A stretch of DNA of 64,000 nt, taken from assembly GCA_013314755.1 (NCBI GenBank), contig JABUFA010000010.1, positions 1 to 64,000 of the forward strand, read 5' to 3'. Source of the stretch: Chthonomonadia bacterium. Lineage in GTDB: Bacteria > Armatimonadota > HRBIN16. Below the pieces are notes generated by a model. It was not told where the DNA came from, made no database searches, and worked only from the letters and a program-made list of their open reading frames with translations. The translations under genes were made by a program, and so were the position numbers. Below are positions 35,096-44,288 of the stretch, one piece after another (position 1 is the first letter of the stretch; the number at the start of each line of letters is the position of its first letter).

Positions 35096-37135
35096 TTACT
35101 CGCGCGGAGCGGGTTTCTGCATCTGCTCGTATTCCAGTGGATGCTCCTCCTGCAGGTGACGCAGGGAGATGCGCCCGTCCAGCCATACCCGGCTCATGGG
35201 GAACATACCGGGCTTGAAATGCACATGGTACATGTGCCAGATGATGATGGTCAGGAACGCCAGCAGCGCCTCGTAGCCGTGTATCAGGCGGGCGATGTGC
35301 CATATCCACAATGGCAGGTAGCGGAACGCCAGCTCCTCGCCCCACATGATCAGCCCGGTCAGTATCATCACCACCGTGCCCCAGACCACCGCGAGGTATT
35401 CGAACTTCTCAATCCAGTTGAAACGCCCGAAGCGCGGTTTCTCCTGCGACAGCCCCAGATAGCATCGTATCATCTGCCAGATGTCGGCGAAGTCTTTGCG
35501 CGTCCAGCGCAGGTGTTTTAACTGTTCGCGCCCACGCGGGGTGAGAAGCCACAGCGGATGCCACACTGCCAGAAGCATCAGCAGAATCGCTCCGATGCGA
35601 TGCACGATACCGCGCGCTTCGGGTCCGCCCGGAAACTCTAAAAACACCCTTGCCCATCCTGCTTCAGGATAGCTGAGCGGCATCCCTGAGAGCACCAGCA
35701 GGGTGAACGCCACCACCAGCACGATATGCTGGAACCGTTCGTTCAGCGTCAGCCGTTCCACGTACTCATGCGAAAGGGGGTCGTCTGCCCGGTGCGGCGA
35801 CACCGCGTGGCTGGGGCGTCCGCGGCGATAGTTCCATAGGTCCAGAAGCATGTAGGTCAGGAAGAAACCGATGGTAGCGAAGATAGCCAGCTGATAAGCT
35901 ACCTTGATGAACCAGTATAGAGGGCTGGCGGTGCGTGTGCCCACAAAGTGCACTCTGCCCAGCGCAACCCCCTTACCGATGCCCGGGTGACAGGAGCCGC
36001 AGGTCTTTTGCAGGTTCGCCGCGTTGACGGTAGAGCGGGGGTCAGAAGAGGGCAGGATGTTATGTGCGCCATGACAGCTGGCACAGTGTGCCACGGTACT
36101 CTCACCATAACGATTCATGATGCCGTGATAACTCTGCCGGTAGGTAGAGAGTCGCAGAGTGGGCAAGCCGAGCGCGCGTTGGAGCCGCTGATTTTCGTGG
36201 CATTTACTGCAGGTCGCCACGATATGCTGGGGGTATACCGAAGATTCGGGGTCATGGGGGCTGCGGATAGTATGCTCACCGTGACAGTCGGTGCACACGG
36301 GAGCGTCCTTGATCCCTTTGGCGAACGCCTGTCCGTGAATGCTCTCCCGCCACTCCTTAAAGATTCCTTCGTGACACTTGCCGCACGTTTCGGGCAGGTG
36401 GGCGCGGGCTACGGTGGAGTTGGGGTCGGTGGCGCGGCGGATGCCATGCACCCCGTGGCAATCGGTGCAGACCGCAGGCTGTTTGCCCGGCGCGGACGAG
36501 GTGCCGTTTTTGCCCTGTTTCAGCAGCTGTCCGTGCACGCTTCGTTCGTAGTAGAGCAGAACCTCTCCTTTGGGGATACGGTTCCATTCCACCAGCTGGG
36601 CGTCGCTATGGCACCGGGCGCAGGTCTGGGGAATGTTGGCGTGGTTCACGTGCGATTGCGGGTTGCTGGCAGGCAGGATATCATGGTGCCCGTGGCAGTC
36701 GGCGCAGCGCGGGGCATCGGGGTTGCCGCGAGCAACCGCCTCGCCGTGCACGCTATCGGCGTATGTTTTAAATATCGCCTGCGAGAAGCCCGGAGCCTGC
36801 GCCATTCGTTTTTCCAGATGGCAGGAGCCACACTCCACCTTTTGGGTGTGTTTGGGGTGAGGCAGCTGGGCAGGGTTGATGTCGTTGTGGCACTGGGTAC
36901 ATCGCAGGTTCTTGTGCACGGAGCGCTGAAACGCAGTAAGGTCAACGAACACGCTTTTGCGTTGTCCGTGGATGTCGAAGCCGTACAGCTCGGGGTTGCC
37001 GTGACATTGCTGGCAGGCTTGTATCTCCTGCTGGGCGGTCATCACGGTGCGGGCGGGCTGTTGCGCCCACACGATGGCGATCACCGACAGTAGCGTCAGG
37101 CTACTGAGAAGCACTATTCGACGATGAGCGTTCAT
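35096..37135 (-). CDS. 11-haem cytochrome c fused to cytochrome b561-like membrane domain
   Basis: A 679-residue protein. A signal peptide (about 1-24, IVLLSSLTLLSVIAIVWAQQ) is followed by 11 CxxCH haem c motifs between about 40 and 400 (CQQCH, CTQCH, CGSCH, CADCH, CARCH, CTDCH, CGKCH, CTDCH, CSKCH, CASCH, CGSCH). Five membrane helices follow, with histidines (HRIGAILLMLLAVWH, HIARLIHGYEALLAF, IIWHMYHVHF) fitting a b561/hydrogenase-cytochrome-b domain. Predicted role: movement of electrons between quinol at the membrane and the exterior haem chain. It is the last gene of the Rieske operon, 28 nt after the preceding stop. The partner acceptor is unknown. Confidence 0.88.
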   Translation of the reverse strand: MNAHRRIVLLSSLTLLSVIAIVWAQQPARTVMTAQQEIQACQQCHGNPELYGFDIHGQRKSVFVDLTAFQRSVHKNLRCTQCHNDINPAQLPHPKHTQKVECGSCHLEKRMAQAPGFSQAIFKTYADSVHGEAVARGNPDAPRCADCHGHHDILPASNPQSHVNHANIPQTCARCHSDAQLVEWNRIPKGEVLLYYERSVHGQLLKQGKNGTSSAPGKQPAVCTDCHGVHGIRRATDPNSTVARAHLPETCGKCHEGIFKEWRESIHGQAFAKGIKDAPVCTDCHGEHTIRSPHDPESSVYPQHIVATCSKCHENQRLQRALGLPTLRLSTYRQSYHGIMNRYGESTVAHCASCHGAHNILPSSDPRSTVNAANLQKTCGSCHPGIGKGVALGRVHFVGTRTASPLYWFIKVAYQLAIFATIGFFLTYMLLDLWNYRRGRPSHAVSPHRADDPLSHEYVERLTLNERFQHIVLVVAFTLLVLSGMPLSYPEAGWARVFLEFPGGPEARGIVHRIGAILLMLLAVWHPLWLLTPRGREQLKHLRWTRKDFADIWQMIRCYLGLSQEKPRFGRFNWIEKFEYLAVVWGTVVMILTGLIMWGEELAFRYLPLWIWHIARLIHGYEALLAFLTIIIWHMYHVHFKPGMFPMSRVWLDGRISLRHLQEEHPLEYEQMQKPAPRE

Positions 37136-37163
37136 CGTTTTCCTACCTTGTTATCCGCATGCG

Positions 37164-39431
37164 CTACGGTTGATGGCACTGGTTACAGTACTTGATGTCA
37201 TGACAGTTCGCGCATTGCGCTTTCTGCATGTTCTTGACCCCCGTGTAGCCTTTCCAGCCGCGCTGCTGTCCCAGTTTCGCGTGTGCTTCATCCCAGTTGC
37301 CGGGATGTGGCATCGGCAGTTTGTGGCAGTCCATACAGGCATTCCTTCCGTGGCACACCTGGCAGCTTGCCCCGCTATCGGTGATGCGGCGAGGATGTTC
37401 TTTGCGGAAGTCCTCGGTGTGCGAGGAGGGCGCCGCCTGATGGCATGTCTGGCAAGTCTCATCCTTGAAGTTATGACAGCGCTGGCACAGAGCGGGGTTC
37501 TTGTGTCCCACCTGCGGGTGGTCCGAGTCCCAGCCTTCGGGATGAGGCATCGGTAGTCCATGACAGGACTGGCAGAATTGCGGCTGATGGCACGAGTTGC
37601 AGGAGGCTGTGCCCTGCTTGAGCGCGACCTTTCCATGCCCCACCTGCGGGTCGCGCAGGAAATCCGAAACCTTATGGCTGGCGGGTAGTGCGCCGGAGTG
37701 ACAGCCCTGGCACGATCGTGGCGTGTGGCACTGGTAGCACATCTGGCTCATGGTCTGCCCTGCCCATTTCATCTTCTCGCCAAACTGTGCCAGCTTCGAG
37801 CCGTGTTGTTGCAACCATTGCGTATCGTGGCGCATCACGCGGTGGCAGCTGTCGCAATAGTCGGGCGAGTGGCAGGAGGCACACATTTCAGGGCGTTCCG
37901 CCGCATTACCGAAGTGGAACTTCAGCCACTGTGCATCGTGCGAGCTGGGGCGGCGGTTCTGGTGGCACGCCTGACAGAAGAAAGGCTTATGGCAGTCGCC
38001 GCAGCTTGCTGGGTCCTTGCGCACTTCGAACTTGTGGTTCACAAACCAGTTCTCCTCGAAATGCGAGGCAGGCTTCTCAGGTTCCGTAGGCGGGACGGGC
38101 GGCATCTTGGAGTTCGGACCGATGCTGACGATATACGCCACCAGCGCGTTTTCCTTCTCTGGCTCTAACTGATAGGCGGGCATGACGGTATGTGCGTTGT
38201 GTGCAGCGGGATTGCGCAGGATAGAGCGCACCTGCTCGGGGTCTCGCTTGCCACCAAGACCCAGGTCGGGACCCACCGGACCGCCGCCGCCGTTAATGCC
38301 GTGGCAGGAGTAACACTTCAGCTCCACAAACAACTTCTGTCCCTGCTTCTCCAGCGGAGAGAGCTTCTCCGGTTCGGGCAGGGATTCCATGCCCTTAACG
38401 TTCAGCCCGACGATAACGAGCAGGATAACGGTGCCGGTGGTCAGCGCGGTCAATCGCTTGCGCGGCTGGCGTTCAGGATTGCGCTCGATGAACGGCACCA
38501 GCAACAGCAGGATGACCAGCAGAGTTGGCAGAACAAACGAGCCGACAAATTCAAGGTGCGAAGGGAAGAACGCCACCAGTTCATGGAGCCACAGCACATA
38601 GAAGTCGGGATGCGGTTTATAGGCGGTATCCATCGGGTTGGCGCGAGGCTCCAGCGGGGCAGGATAGTTCAGCGAGAGCCAGACCAGCAACGCCGTCAGG
38701 ATGACCGCTCCCACGGCGATACGAGCGGTATGTTCGGGATACAGGCGCTGGGGCTTCTCTACTTCTTCCTCCCGGTTGACTGGCACGCCGGGCGGCGTGA
38801 CGCCCATACGGCGCACCTGAAGCACATGCCACGCCACCAGCAGGAACACGATAACCGACAGCACGAACACATGCAGGACGAAGAAGCGCATCAGCGTGAC
38901 CGCGCCGACGGTATCGCCGCCGCGCAGGAAGGTGGCTGTTGCTTGACCAATCAGCGGGATGCCTTCCGCAATCTTCAGGCGCACTACCGTGCCCCAGTAT
39001 GCTTTCTGGTCCCAGGGCAGGGCATAGCCGGTCAACCCATAACCGATGACCGTCAGCAGAAGCAGGACGCCGGTAACCCATATCATCTGGCGCGGGCGTT
39101 TGTATGCTCCCCAGAAGAAGACGCGAAGGATATGAATGATGATTAGGGGCACGATGAGCCGCGCCGCCCAGTAGTGCAGGGCACGGATAAACTGTCCGGC
39201 GGGCAGATAGTGCTCAATGTACTGAACCGATGCATACGCCTGGTCGGGGGTAGGGCTGTAGTAGAACATCAGGGCGCCGCCTGTGATGAACAGCACCACC
39301 AGCGTCAGCAGGGTCAGGGCGCCGAAGATGTGTCCCCATCCCACGCCGGCAGGCAGGGGCTGTGTCCAGAAGCGTCCCCATGCGCTGATGAGTCCCGTTT
39401 CGCGCTCAAGCCACTCCAGCAGTTTTCGCAA
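37164..39431 (-). CDS. cytochrome b fused to 15-haem cytochrome c tail
   Basis: A 755-residue protein. The first half is a bc-type cytochrome b: HYWAARLIVPLIIIH (Hx13H) and HVFVLSVIVFLLVAWH (Hx14H) ligate two b haems, and a PDFY Qo-type motif lies near 278. A monohaem c domain follows (CYSCHG, with TVMPAY as methionine ligand side). Then come seven paired CxxCH-x4or6-CxxCH modules (14 haems), giving 15 CxxCH sites in all. Quinol oxidation at the membrane would feed a long haem wire; the natural acceptor is unknown. TTG is the start codon, with GGGAGG upstream. The gene lies between Rieske and the 11-haem gene. Confidence 0.88.
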   Translation of the reverse strand: MRKLLEWLERETGLISAWGRFWTQPLPAGVGWGHIFGALTLLTLVVLFITGGALMFYYSPTPDQAYASVQYIEHYLPAGQFIRALHYWAARLIVPLIIIHILRVFFWGAYKRPRQMIWVTGVLLLLTVIGYGLTGYALPWDQKAYWGTVVRLKIAEGIPLIGQATATFLRGGDTVGAVTLMRFFVLHVFVLSVIVFLLVAWHVLQVRRMGVTPPGVPVNREEEVEKPQRLYPEHTARIAVGAVILTALLVWLSLNYPAPLEPRANPMDTAYKPHPDFYVLWLHELVAFFPSHLEFVGSFVLPTLLVILLLLVPFIERNPERQPRKRLTALTTGTVILLVIVGLNVKGMESLPEPEKLSPLEKQGQKLFVELKCYSCHGINGGGGPVGPDLGLGGKRDPEQVRSILRNPAAHNAHTVMPAYQLEPEKENALVAYIVSIGPNSKMPPVPPTEPEKPASHFEENWFVNHKFEVRKDPASCGDCHKPFFCQACHQNRRPSSHDAQWLKFHFGNAAERPEMCASCHSPDYCDSCHRVMRHDTQWLQQHGSKLAQFGEKMKWAGQTMSQMCYQCHTPRSCQGCHSGALPASHKVSDFLRDPQVGHGKVALKQGTASCNSCHQPQFCQSCHGLPMPHPEGWDSDHPQVGHKNPALCQRCHNFKDETCQTCHQAAPSSHTEDFRKEHPRRITDSGASCQVCHGRNACMDCHKLPMPHPGNWDEAHAKLGQQRGWKGYTGVKNMQKAQCANCHDIKYCNQCHQP

Positions 39432-39457
39432 TGTCGTTGCCTCCCTTCTCCTGCGCG

Positions 39458-39934
39458 TTACACACTCTCCAATCGCACGTACAGCACTCCGCCTTCCACT
39501 TTGTGAGGGAACTCGGGTAGCGGGCGCGGAGGTGGACCTTCCATAACCTTACCGCTGGCGTCAAAGTAGCCTGCATGACATGGGCAGAAGAAGGCTTTTC
39601 GGTCGCGCTCCCAGCGGACGGCACAGCTGGCGTGAGTGCAGATGTTAGAGAGCACTTTCAAGGAGCCATCGGACGTTGATACCACATACACGGTGCTGCG
39701 CACGGTGCGGATCACCCACCCATCGCGACGCTGGTAGCTCAGCGTTACCGCCTTCGGTTCGCCAGAGGTGAACTCGCTGGCGTTGCCGACCTTGACCCAT
39801 GGGACCTTTTGTCTGCGGAAGGCTGGAACAATCAGCATGACCAGCGCAGGTATGCCGTAAACGAAAGCCAGCAGAGCCGTCAGTGCCTTGACGAATGTGG
39901 CTAACCACTCCCGACGTGTCAACCTCTGTTCCAT
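39458..39934 (-). CDS. Rieske [2Fe-2S] protein of a bc-type complex
   Basis: A 158-residue Rieske protein. The cluster motifs are CTHASC and CPCHAG (about 97 and 118), so the loop reads CxHxxC with S in place of the usual G. An N-terminal TRREWLATFVK stretch plus one membrane helix resembles a Tat-type uncleaved anchor. It takes electrons from quinol and passes them to c-type haem. It is first gene of the operon followed by cytochrome b and the 11-haem protein. No separate cytochrome c1 or f is seen. Transcribed from the promoter at 40087-40115, giving a 5' leader of about 150 nt. Confidence 0.92.
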   Translation of the reverse strand: MEQRLTRREWLATFVKALTALLAFVYGIPALVMLIVPAFRRQKVPWVKVGNASEFTSGEPKAVTLSYQRRDGWVIRTVRSTVYVVSTSDGSLKVLSNICTHASCAVRWERDRKAFFCPCHAGYFDASGKVMEGPPPRPLPEFPHKVEGGVLYVRLESV

Positions 39935-40086
39935 GCTGGATGCGTCCTTATCCTTCGGGTTTTCGCTCTGAAAGCTGATTCGGCGTCACTCGCTCAAAAA
40001 CCTTGCAAACCCAAGAACCGCATTTGGTTAGGTAGATAAAGTTTTCTAACTAATGCCATTTTATAGAGTTTTGATTTACTACACTT

Positions 40087-40115
40087 ATTGTATCGGAAAG
40101 GGGGCGCGTTGTCAA
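40087..40115 (-). promoter_or_regulatory. sigma-70 promoter of the Rieske/cytochrome operon
   Basis: On the reverse strand TTGACA (40115-40110) and TACAAT (40092-40087) are 17 nt apart. The region between this and the Rieske start is AT-rich. Confidence 0.75.
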
Positions 40116-40125
40116 ATGGTCGAAG

Positions 40126-40154
40126 TTGCAGTCTGCCCCGAATGGGGGTATACT
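40126..40154 (+). promoter_or_regulatory. promoter of dgt
   Basis: TTGCAG at 40126-40131 and TATACT at 40149-40154 with a 17-nt spacer, 36 nt before the dgt start. It is divergent from the Rieske promoter. Confidence 0.7.
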
Positions 40155-40189
40155 ATGGGTGTGCGGAACTCAAATCCGAGCGTTGAGCA

Positions 40190-41275
40190 ATGACCAGCAC
40201 TTCCATTCGGGACGGTTGCATTCGCCAGCGTATCGAGCAGTGGGAGTTATCCAGCCTCTCACCCTATGCGGCGAAGAGCGCCCTATCGCGCGGGCGATTG
40301 CGTCCAGAGCCCCCGTGTCCGGTGCGTACCTGCTTCCAGCGCGACCGCGACCGGATTCTGCATTCCAAAGCCTTTCGGCGGCTGAAGCATAAGACACAGG
40401 TGTTTCTGGACCCCGAGCAGGACCATTATCGCACGCGCCTGACCCATACTCTGGAGGTGGCGCAGATTGCCCGAACCATCAGCCGCGCCCTTCGGCTGAA
40501 TGAAGACCTGACCGAAGCCATCGCACTGGCGCACGACCTGGGACATCCGCCTTTTGGACATGCGGGCGAGCAGGCGCTGGACGAGGTATTGCAGGAGTAT
40601 CTGCCGGGCAAACGGTTTCGGCACTGGGAGCAGAGCCTGCGCGTGGTGGACGTGCTGGAGCGGGATGGAAAAGGACTGAACCTGACCCATGAGACGCGAG
40701 AGGGCATCCTGTACCACAGCAAGGGGCGGGCAGACCTGGACGCCGACCTCCCATCGGATGACTGCACGCTGGAGGCACAGGTGGTGCGCATTGCCGACCG
40801 CATCGCCTATGTGAACCATGATATCGACGATGCCATCCGCGCGAAGGTCATCCAGCCGAACGATTTGCCGACAGAATGCGTCAAACTGCTTGGAGAAACT
40901 TCTTCCGAGCGCATTGCGTCTATGGTACTGGATGTGATTGAAAACAGCCTTGACCAACCTCAGGTGCGGATGAGCGAGCCGGTTCAGCAGGCGACCGATG
41001 CGCTGAAAGAGTTTCTCTTCGAGCAGGTGTATCAGGAAGAAGCCATCGGTTTGAAGGAACTGCAGAAGGCAAAGGGCATTTTGAAATCGCTCTTCAGGCT
41101 GTACATGGAACAGCCCGAGCTGTTGCCGCAGAGCGGGCGCGTGTTGACCGATAATACCAGTAGAGAGGTACTGGCGCAGGTGGTGTGCGATTACCTGGCA
41201 GGCATGACCGACCGCTTTGCCATGAGCGTTTACAGTCAGTACTTTGTGCCGCGCATGTGGCATATCACCTCCTGA
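40190..41275 (+). CDS. dgt: deoxyguanosinetriphosphate triphosphohydrolase-like protein
   Basis: A 361-residue HD-superfamily dNTPase. Metal ligands appear in [10 protein letters not shown] and the HD core [16 protein letters not shown] (about 122-137). The opening [22 protein letters not shown] is typical of dGTPases. It cuts dNTPs to nucleoside and triphosphate, controlling pool balance or limiting phage. Start by ATG shortly after a consensus promoter. The downstream zinc-ribbon gene follows after 16 nt and is probably co-transcribed. Specificity for dGTP versus other dNTPs is not certain. Confidence 0.9.
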   Translation: MTSTSIRDGCIRQRIEQWELSSLSPYAAKSALSRGRLRPEPPCPVRTCFQRDRDRILHSKAFRRLKHKTQVFLDPEQDHYRTRLTHTLEVAQIARTISRALRLNEDLTEAIALAHDLGHPPFGHAGEQALDEVLQEYLPGKRFRHWEQSLRVVDVLERDGKGLNLTHETREGILYHSKGRADLDADLPSDDCTLEAQVVRIADRIAYVNHDIDDAIRAKVIQPNDLPTECVKLLGETSSERIASMVLDVIENSLDQPQVRMSEPVQQATDALKEFLFEQVYQEEAIGLKELQKAKGILKSLFRLYMEQPELLPQSGRVLTDNTSREVLAQVVCDYLAGMTDRFAMSVYSQYFVPRMWHITS

Positions 41276-41291
41276 CGAGGAGATACAGACG

Positions 41292-41627
41292 ATGGAAGAC
41301 TCTCAGAACATGCGAACCGGTATCTTCTGCTCCTGTGGGCAGCGCATCTACGAAAAGGACGTGGTGCAGAGAGGTTACTATCTGCGCCGGGTAGGTTCGA
41401 ACTTCGTGTATATCCGCTACCGTTGTCCCCGATGCAAGCGGCTGGGTGAGCAGTTCATCCGGCAGGAAGCATGGAATGAACGCCTTCTGCGTGGCGAAGC
41501 CAACGAATTGACCCCTTCCGAAAGGGAGCGAATGGAAAAGCTGGGACCGATTACCGTGGACGAGATGATTGACTTCCACGAGTATCTGGAGCAGGACCCC
41601 TCCCTGCGGTTCATGCCGGATAAGTAA
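41292..41627 (+). CDS. small zinc-ribbon protein, unknown function
   Basis: A 111-residue protein with a probable zinc site from C13/C15 (CSC) and C45/C48 (CPRC). The remainder is charged and helical (PSERERMEKLGPITVDEMIDFHEYLEQDP). No family is recognised. It lies 16 nt behind dgt. The start is the ATG preceded by GAGGAGATACAGACG; an upstream in-frame start would overlap dgt. Possible nucleic-acid-binding adaptor, but this is not supported beyond the zinc ribbon. Confidence 0.7.
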   Translation: MEDSQNMRTGIFCSCGQRIYEKDVVQRGYYLRRVGSNFVYIRYRCPRCKRLGEQFIRQEAWNERLLRGEANELTPSERERMEKLGPITVDEMIDFHEYLEQDPSLRFMPDK

Positions 41628-41717
41628 ACAGCCCGCGACTGTTCGGCGGCGAGCGGCAGGAGATCAGGGCTGAGAGGCGAATCCAGAAGAGTACACTTCT
41701 TCTGCAGGAGGGCTGTG

Positions 41718-42488
41718 ATGGCTTTCAAACAGTCGTTCTCGTGGTGGTGTTTCGCGGGGCGCCCGGACATCGGCGGCGATGCGGGCAAGCTGCTGAAGGG
41801 CGCCAAAGCGATTGGCTATGACGGCGTGGACCTGGTGCCCACCGAACTGCTGGACGCGGTGAAGGAGCATGGACTGGAAATCGCCAGCTATGTGGGGCAC
41901 GCTTCGCTGACCGATGGGCTGAACCGGCGCGAAAACCACGGGCGCATCGCCGAAGAACTGCACCGCAACATCGAACTGGCAAAGAAATACAATATCCCCA
42001 ATCTGGTGTGCTTCTCGGGCAACCGCGGTGGACTGGACGATGAGCGGGGCGCGGAAATCACCGCCGAGGGGTTGAAACTGGTGGCAAAGGCGGCGGAAGA
42101 GGCGGGCGTGTTGCTGGTCATTGAACTGCTCAACTCCAAAGTAGACCACAAGGATTACCAGTGCGACCGCACCGCCTGGGGCGTGAAGGTGTGCAAGATG
42201 GTTGGCTCGCCCGCGGTCAAACTGCTGTACGATATCTACCACATGCAGATTATGGAAGGCGATATCATCCGCACCATCCGCGAGAACATCCAATGGATAG
42301 GGCACTTCCACACCGCCGGCAACCCGGGGCGCAACGACATGGATGAAACGCAGGAGCTGTATTATCCTGCCATCGCACGCGCCATCAAGGAGACAGGCTA
42401 CGACCGCTGGGTGGGGCACGAGTTCATCCCCAAAGGCAACGATACCTTCGCCGCTCTGCGCCGGGCATACGAACAGTTCAAGGTGTAA
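41718..42488 (+). CDS. xylose isomerase-like TIM barrel (hydroxypyruvate isomerase family)
   Basis: A 256-residue sugar-phosphate isomerase/epimerase-family barrel. Signature parts include [22 protein letters not shown] with the catalytic glutamate, [10 protein letters not shown] and [13 protein letters not shown], the pattern seen in hydroxypyruvate isomerase (Hyi)-like enzymes. It probably converts a ketose or hydroxyacid to its isomer; the substrate is not shown. ATG chosen after GGAGGGCTGTG; a GTG 3 nt earlier is possible. It is convergent with the sugar transporter operon. Confidence 0.8.
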   Translation: MAFKQSFSWWCFAGRPDIGGDAGKLLKGAKAIGYDGVDLVPTELLDAVKEHGLEIASYVGHASLTDGLNRRENHGRIAEELHRNIELAKKYNIPNLVCFSGNRGGLDDERGAEITAEGLKLVAKAAEEAGVLLVIELLNSKVDHKDYQCDRTAWGVKVCKMVGSPAVKLLYDIYHMQIMEGDIIRTIRENIQWIGHFHTAGNPGRNDMDETQELYYPAIARAIKETGYDRWVGHEFIPKGNDTFAALRRAYEQFKV

Positions 42489-42521
42489 GAGAGATGGGGC
42501 GCACGCCGCGCCCCATCAAAA

Positions 42522-43343
42522 CTATCCCTTCACCGCACCGGCTGTCAGCCCCGCGATGAACTCCTTCTGCAACAGCATGAACAGCACAATCACCGGGAGC
42601 ACGCTCAGGAACGTGCCTGCCATCAGCGTGCCGTACTGCTGTTGGTAAAGCCCCACCAGCTGGTTGAGCGCGATGGGCAGGGTGAACCGGTCGGTATTAT
42701 GCAGGATAATCTGGGGCCAGAGGAAGCTGTTCCACGTGCCCATGAAGCTGATGAGGCAGAACGCGCCAATCATCGGGCGGGAGATGGGCATCACGATGTC
42801 CCAGTAGATGCGGAACTCGGAACAGCCGTCAATGCGCGCCGCGTGCAGGAGCTCATCGGGAACCTGCAGGATGGACTGGCGGAACAGGAAGATGCCGAAC
42901 ACGCTGACCGCACCCGGGATAATAAGCCCTGCGTAGCTGTCCACCAGCCCCATGCGATAGATGAGCTCGTACAGCGGTGCCATCAGCACCTGTCCGGGAA
43001 GCATCATCGTGGAGAGCATCAGGATCATGATGGCTTTTTTGCCCTTAAAGTCATATTTCGCCAGCGCAAACCCCGCCAGCGAGGAGAAGAACAACTGCAC
43101 AATCACCATCGTGGTGGCGACGAAGGTGCTGTTAATCATGTAGCGATGGAAGGGCACGGTGTTGAACAGGTCGCGGAAGTTGAACGTGCTGAGGCGCGGC
43201 GCAAAGAAGGTGTAGTGGAACAGGTCATCCGGCGATTTCAGCGTCGCTGCCACCAGCCACACCATGGGCGTCAGCGTCAGCGCGGCAAACGCCAGCAGGA
43301 ACAGGTTCACCAGCACCCGAAGCACCCGATAGAACAGCTTCAT
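42522..43343 (-). CDS. sugar ABC transporter permease (MalG/UgpE type)
   Basis: A 273-residue membrane permease with about six helices. The EAA loop reads LHAARIDGCSEFRIYWDIVMP at about 179-199, the ATPase contact site. It is the third gene of a reverse-strand operon and starts on TGATG overlapping the stop of the preceding permease. No ATPase gene is in the operon, so a shared ATPase (MsmK/MalK type) elsewhere is expected. The substrate is likely a di- or oligosaccharide. Confidence 0.92.
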   Translation of the reverse strand: MKLFYRVLRVLVNLFLLAFAALTLTPMVWLVAATLKSPDDLFHYTFFAPRLSTFNFRDLFNTVPFHRYMINSTFVATTMVIVQLFFSSLAGFALAKYDFKGKKAIMILMLSTMMLPGQVLMAPLYELIYRMGLVDSYAGLIIPGAVSVFGIFLFRQSILQVPDELLHAARIDGCSEFRIYWDIVMPISRPMIGAFCLISFMGTWNSFLWPQIILHNTDRFTLPIALNQLVGLYQQQYGTLMAGTFLSVLPVIVLFMLLQKEFIAGLTAGAVKG

Positions 43344-44287
43344 CAGTCGGCACCTCCCTTCCACGCGCCTGTCACGCGCATCTGGAACAGGCTGATTATC
43401 AGCACGCCCAGCGCCAGCGTCCAGCCGACCGTTGAGGCGTATCCCAGGTCCCCCGTCACAAAGCCCGTTTGATACAGATACATAACGATGGTCAGCCCAG
43501 CCTGGTCGGGACCGGCGGAGTTGTTGAGCATAATCCACGGCAGCTCAAACAGCTGGAACGAGCCGATGGTGCTCATCACCAGCACGAACACCGCCACGGG
43601 CTTGATGCCGGGCAGGGTGACCGCCCAGAACTGATGCCAGGCGTTGGCGCCGTCCACCGTTGCCGCTTCATAGAGGTCTTTATCCACCGCCTGCAGCGCC
43701 GCCAGAAAGTAGACCATATTAAAGCCCACATACATCCACAGCGAGGTCAGCACCAGCGCGGGCATCACCAGATCGGGGTTGGACAGCCACTTGGTATCGG
43801 TCGGAATGCCTGCGATGAAGTGCAGGAAGCGGTTGACCAGACCGTATTGCGGGATGAACAGCACGCTGAACAGCACGCCCACGAACACCTGCCCCAGCAG
43901 GTTGGGCGAGAAGAAGGCGAGCCGCAGGAGCTCGCGTCCCTTGACCCAGAGACTGTTCAACAGCAGAGCCAGCCCCAGGCTCATCGGTAGCTGCAGGAAC
44001 ACCGACCAGAAGGCGAACACCGCTGTATTCCACACCGCCTTGTGGAAGTCGGGGTCTGAAAACAGGAACGCGAAATTCTGCAGCCCTACGAATACCGCGC
44101 TTTTGGGACCGTTGGTCACATAGAACGAGAGCAGGAGGCTTTTGACGATTGGGTACACGCCGAAGGTGGCGAACAGGATGAGGAAGGGTGATACGAACAG
44201 ATAGGGCGCCAGCCGGTGCTGCAGAACGAACCAGCGCGAGGTTCGCGGGGCGCGTACGATGCTTATTTCGGTTTCTCGGGTTGCCAT
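43343..44287 (-). CDS. sugar ABC transporter permease (MalF/UgpA type)
   Basis: A 314-residue permease with about six helices: cytoplasmic start, LAPYLFVSPFLILFATFGVYP, then the EAA loop DLYEAATVDGANAWHQFWAVTLP at about 212-234. Partner of the MalG-type permease in carbohydrate uptake. It begins 1 nt after the solute-binding gene stop and overlaps the next start by 1 nt. Confidence 0.92.
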   Translation of the reverse strand: MATRETEISIVRAPRTSRWFVLQHRLAPYLFVSPFLILFATFGVYPIVKSLLLSFYVTNGPKSAVFVGLQNFAFLFSDPDFHKAVWNTAVFAFWSVFLQLPMSLGLALLLNSLWVKGRELLRLAFFSPNLLGQVFVGVLFSVLFIPQYGLVNRFLHFIAGIPTDTKWLSNPDLVMPALVLTSLWMYVGFNMVYFLAALQAVDKDLYEAATVDGANAWHQFWAVTLPGIKPVAVFVLVMSTIGSFQLFELPWIMLNNSAGPDQAGLTIVMYLYQTGFVTGDLGYASTVGWTLALGVLIISLFQMRVTGAWKGGAD

Positions 44288-44288
44288 T

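Noticed and set aside
38190..39146. Forward open frame of 318 codons opposite the cytochrome b-multihaem gene
   Set aside because: Composition is rich in H, Q and R with no domain; it is a shadow of the real gene, which has 15 CxxCH motifs.
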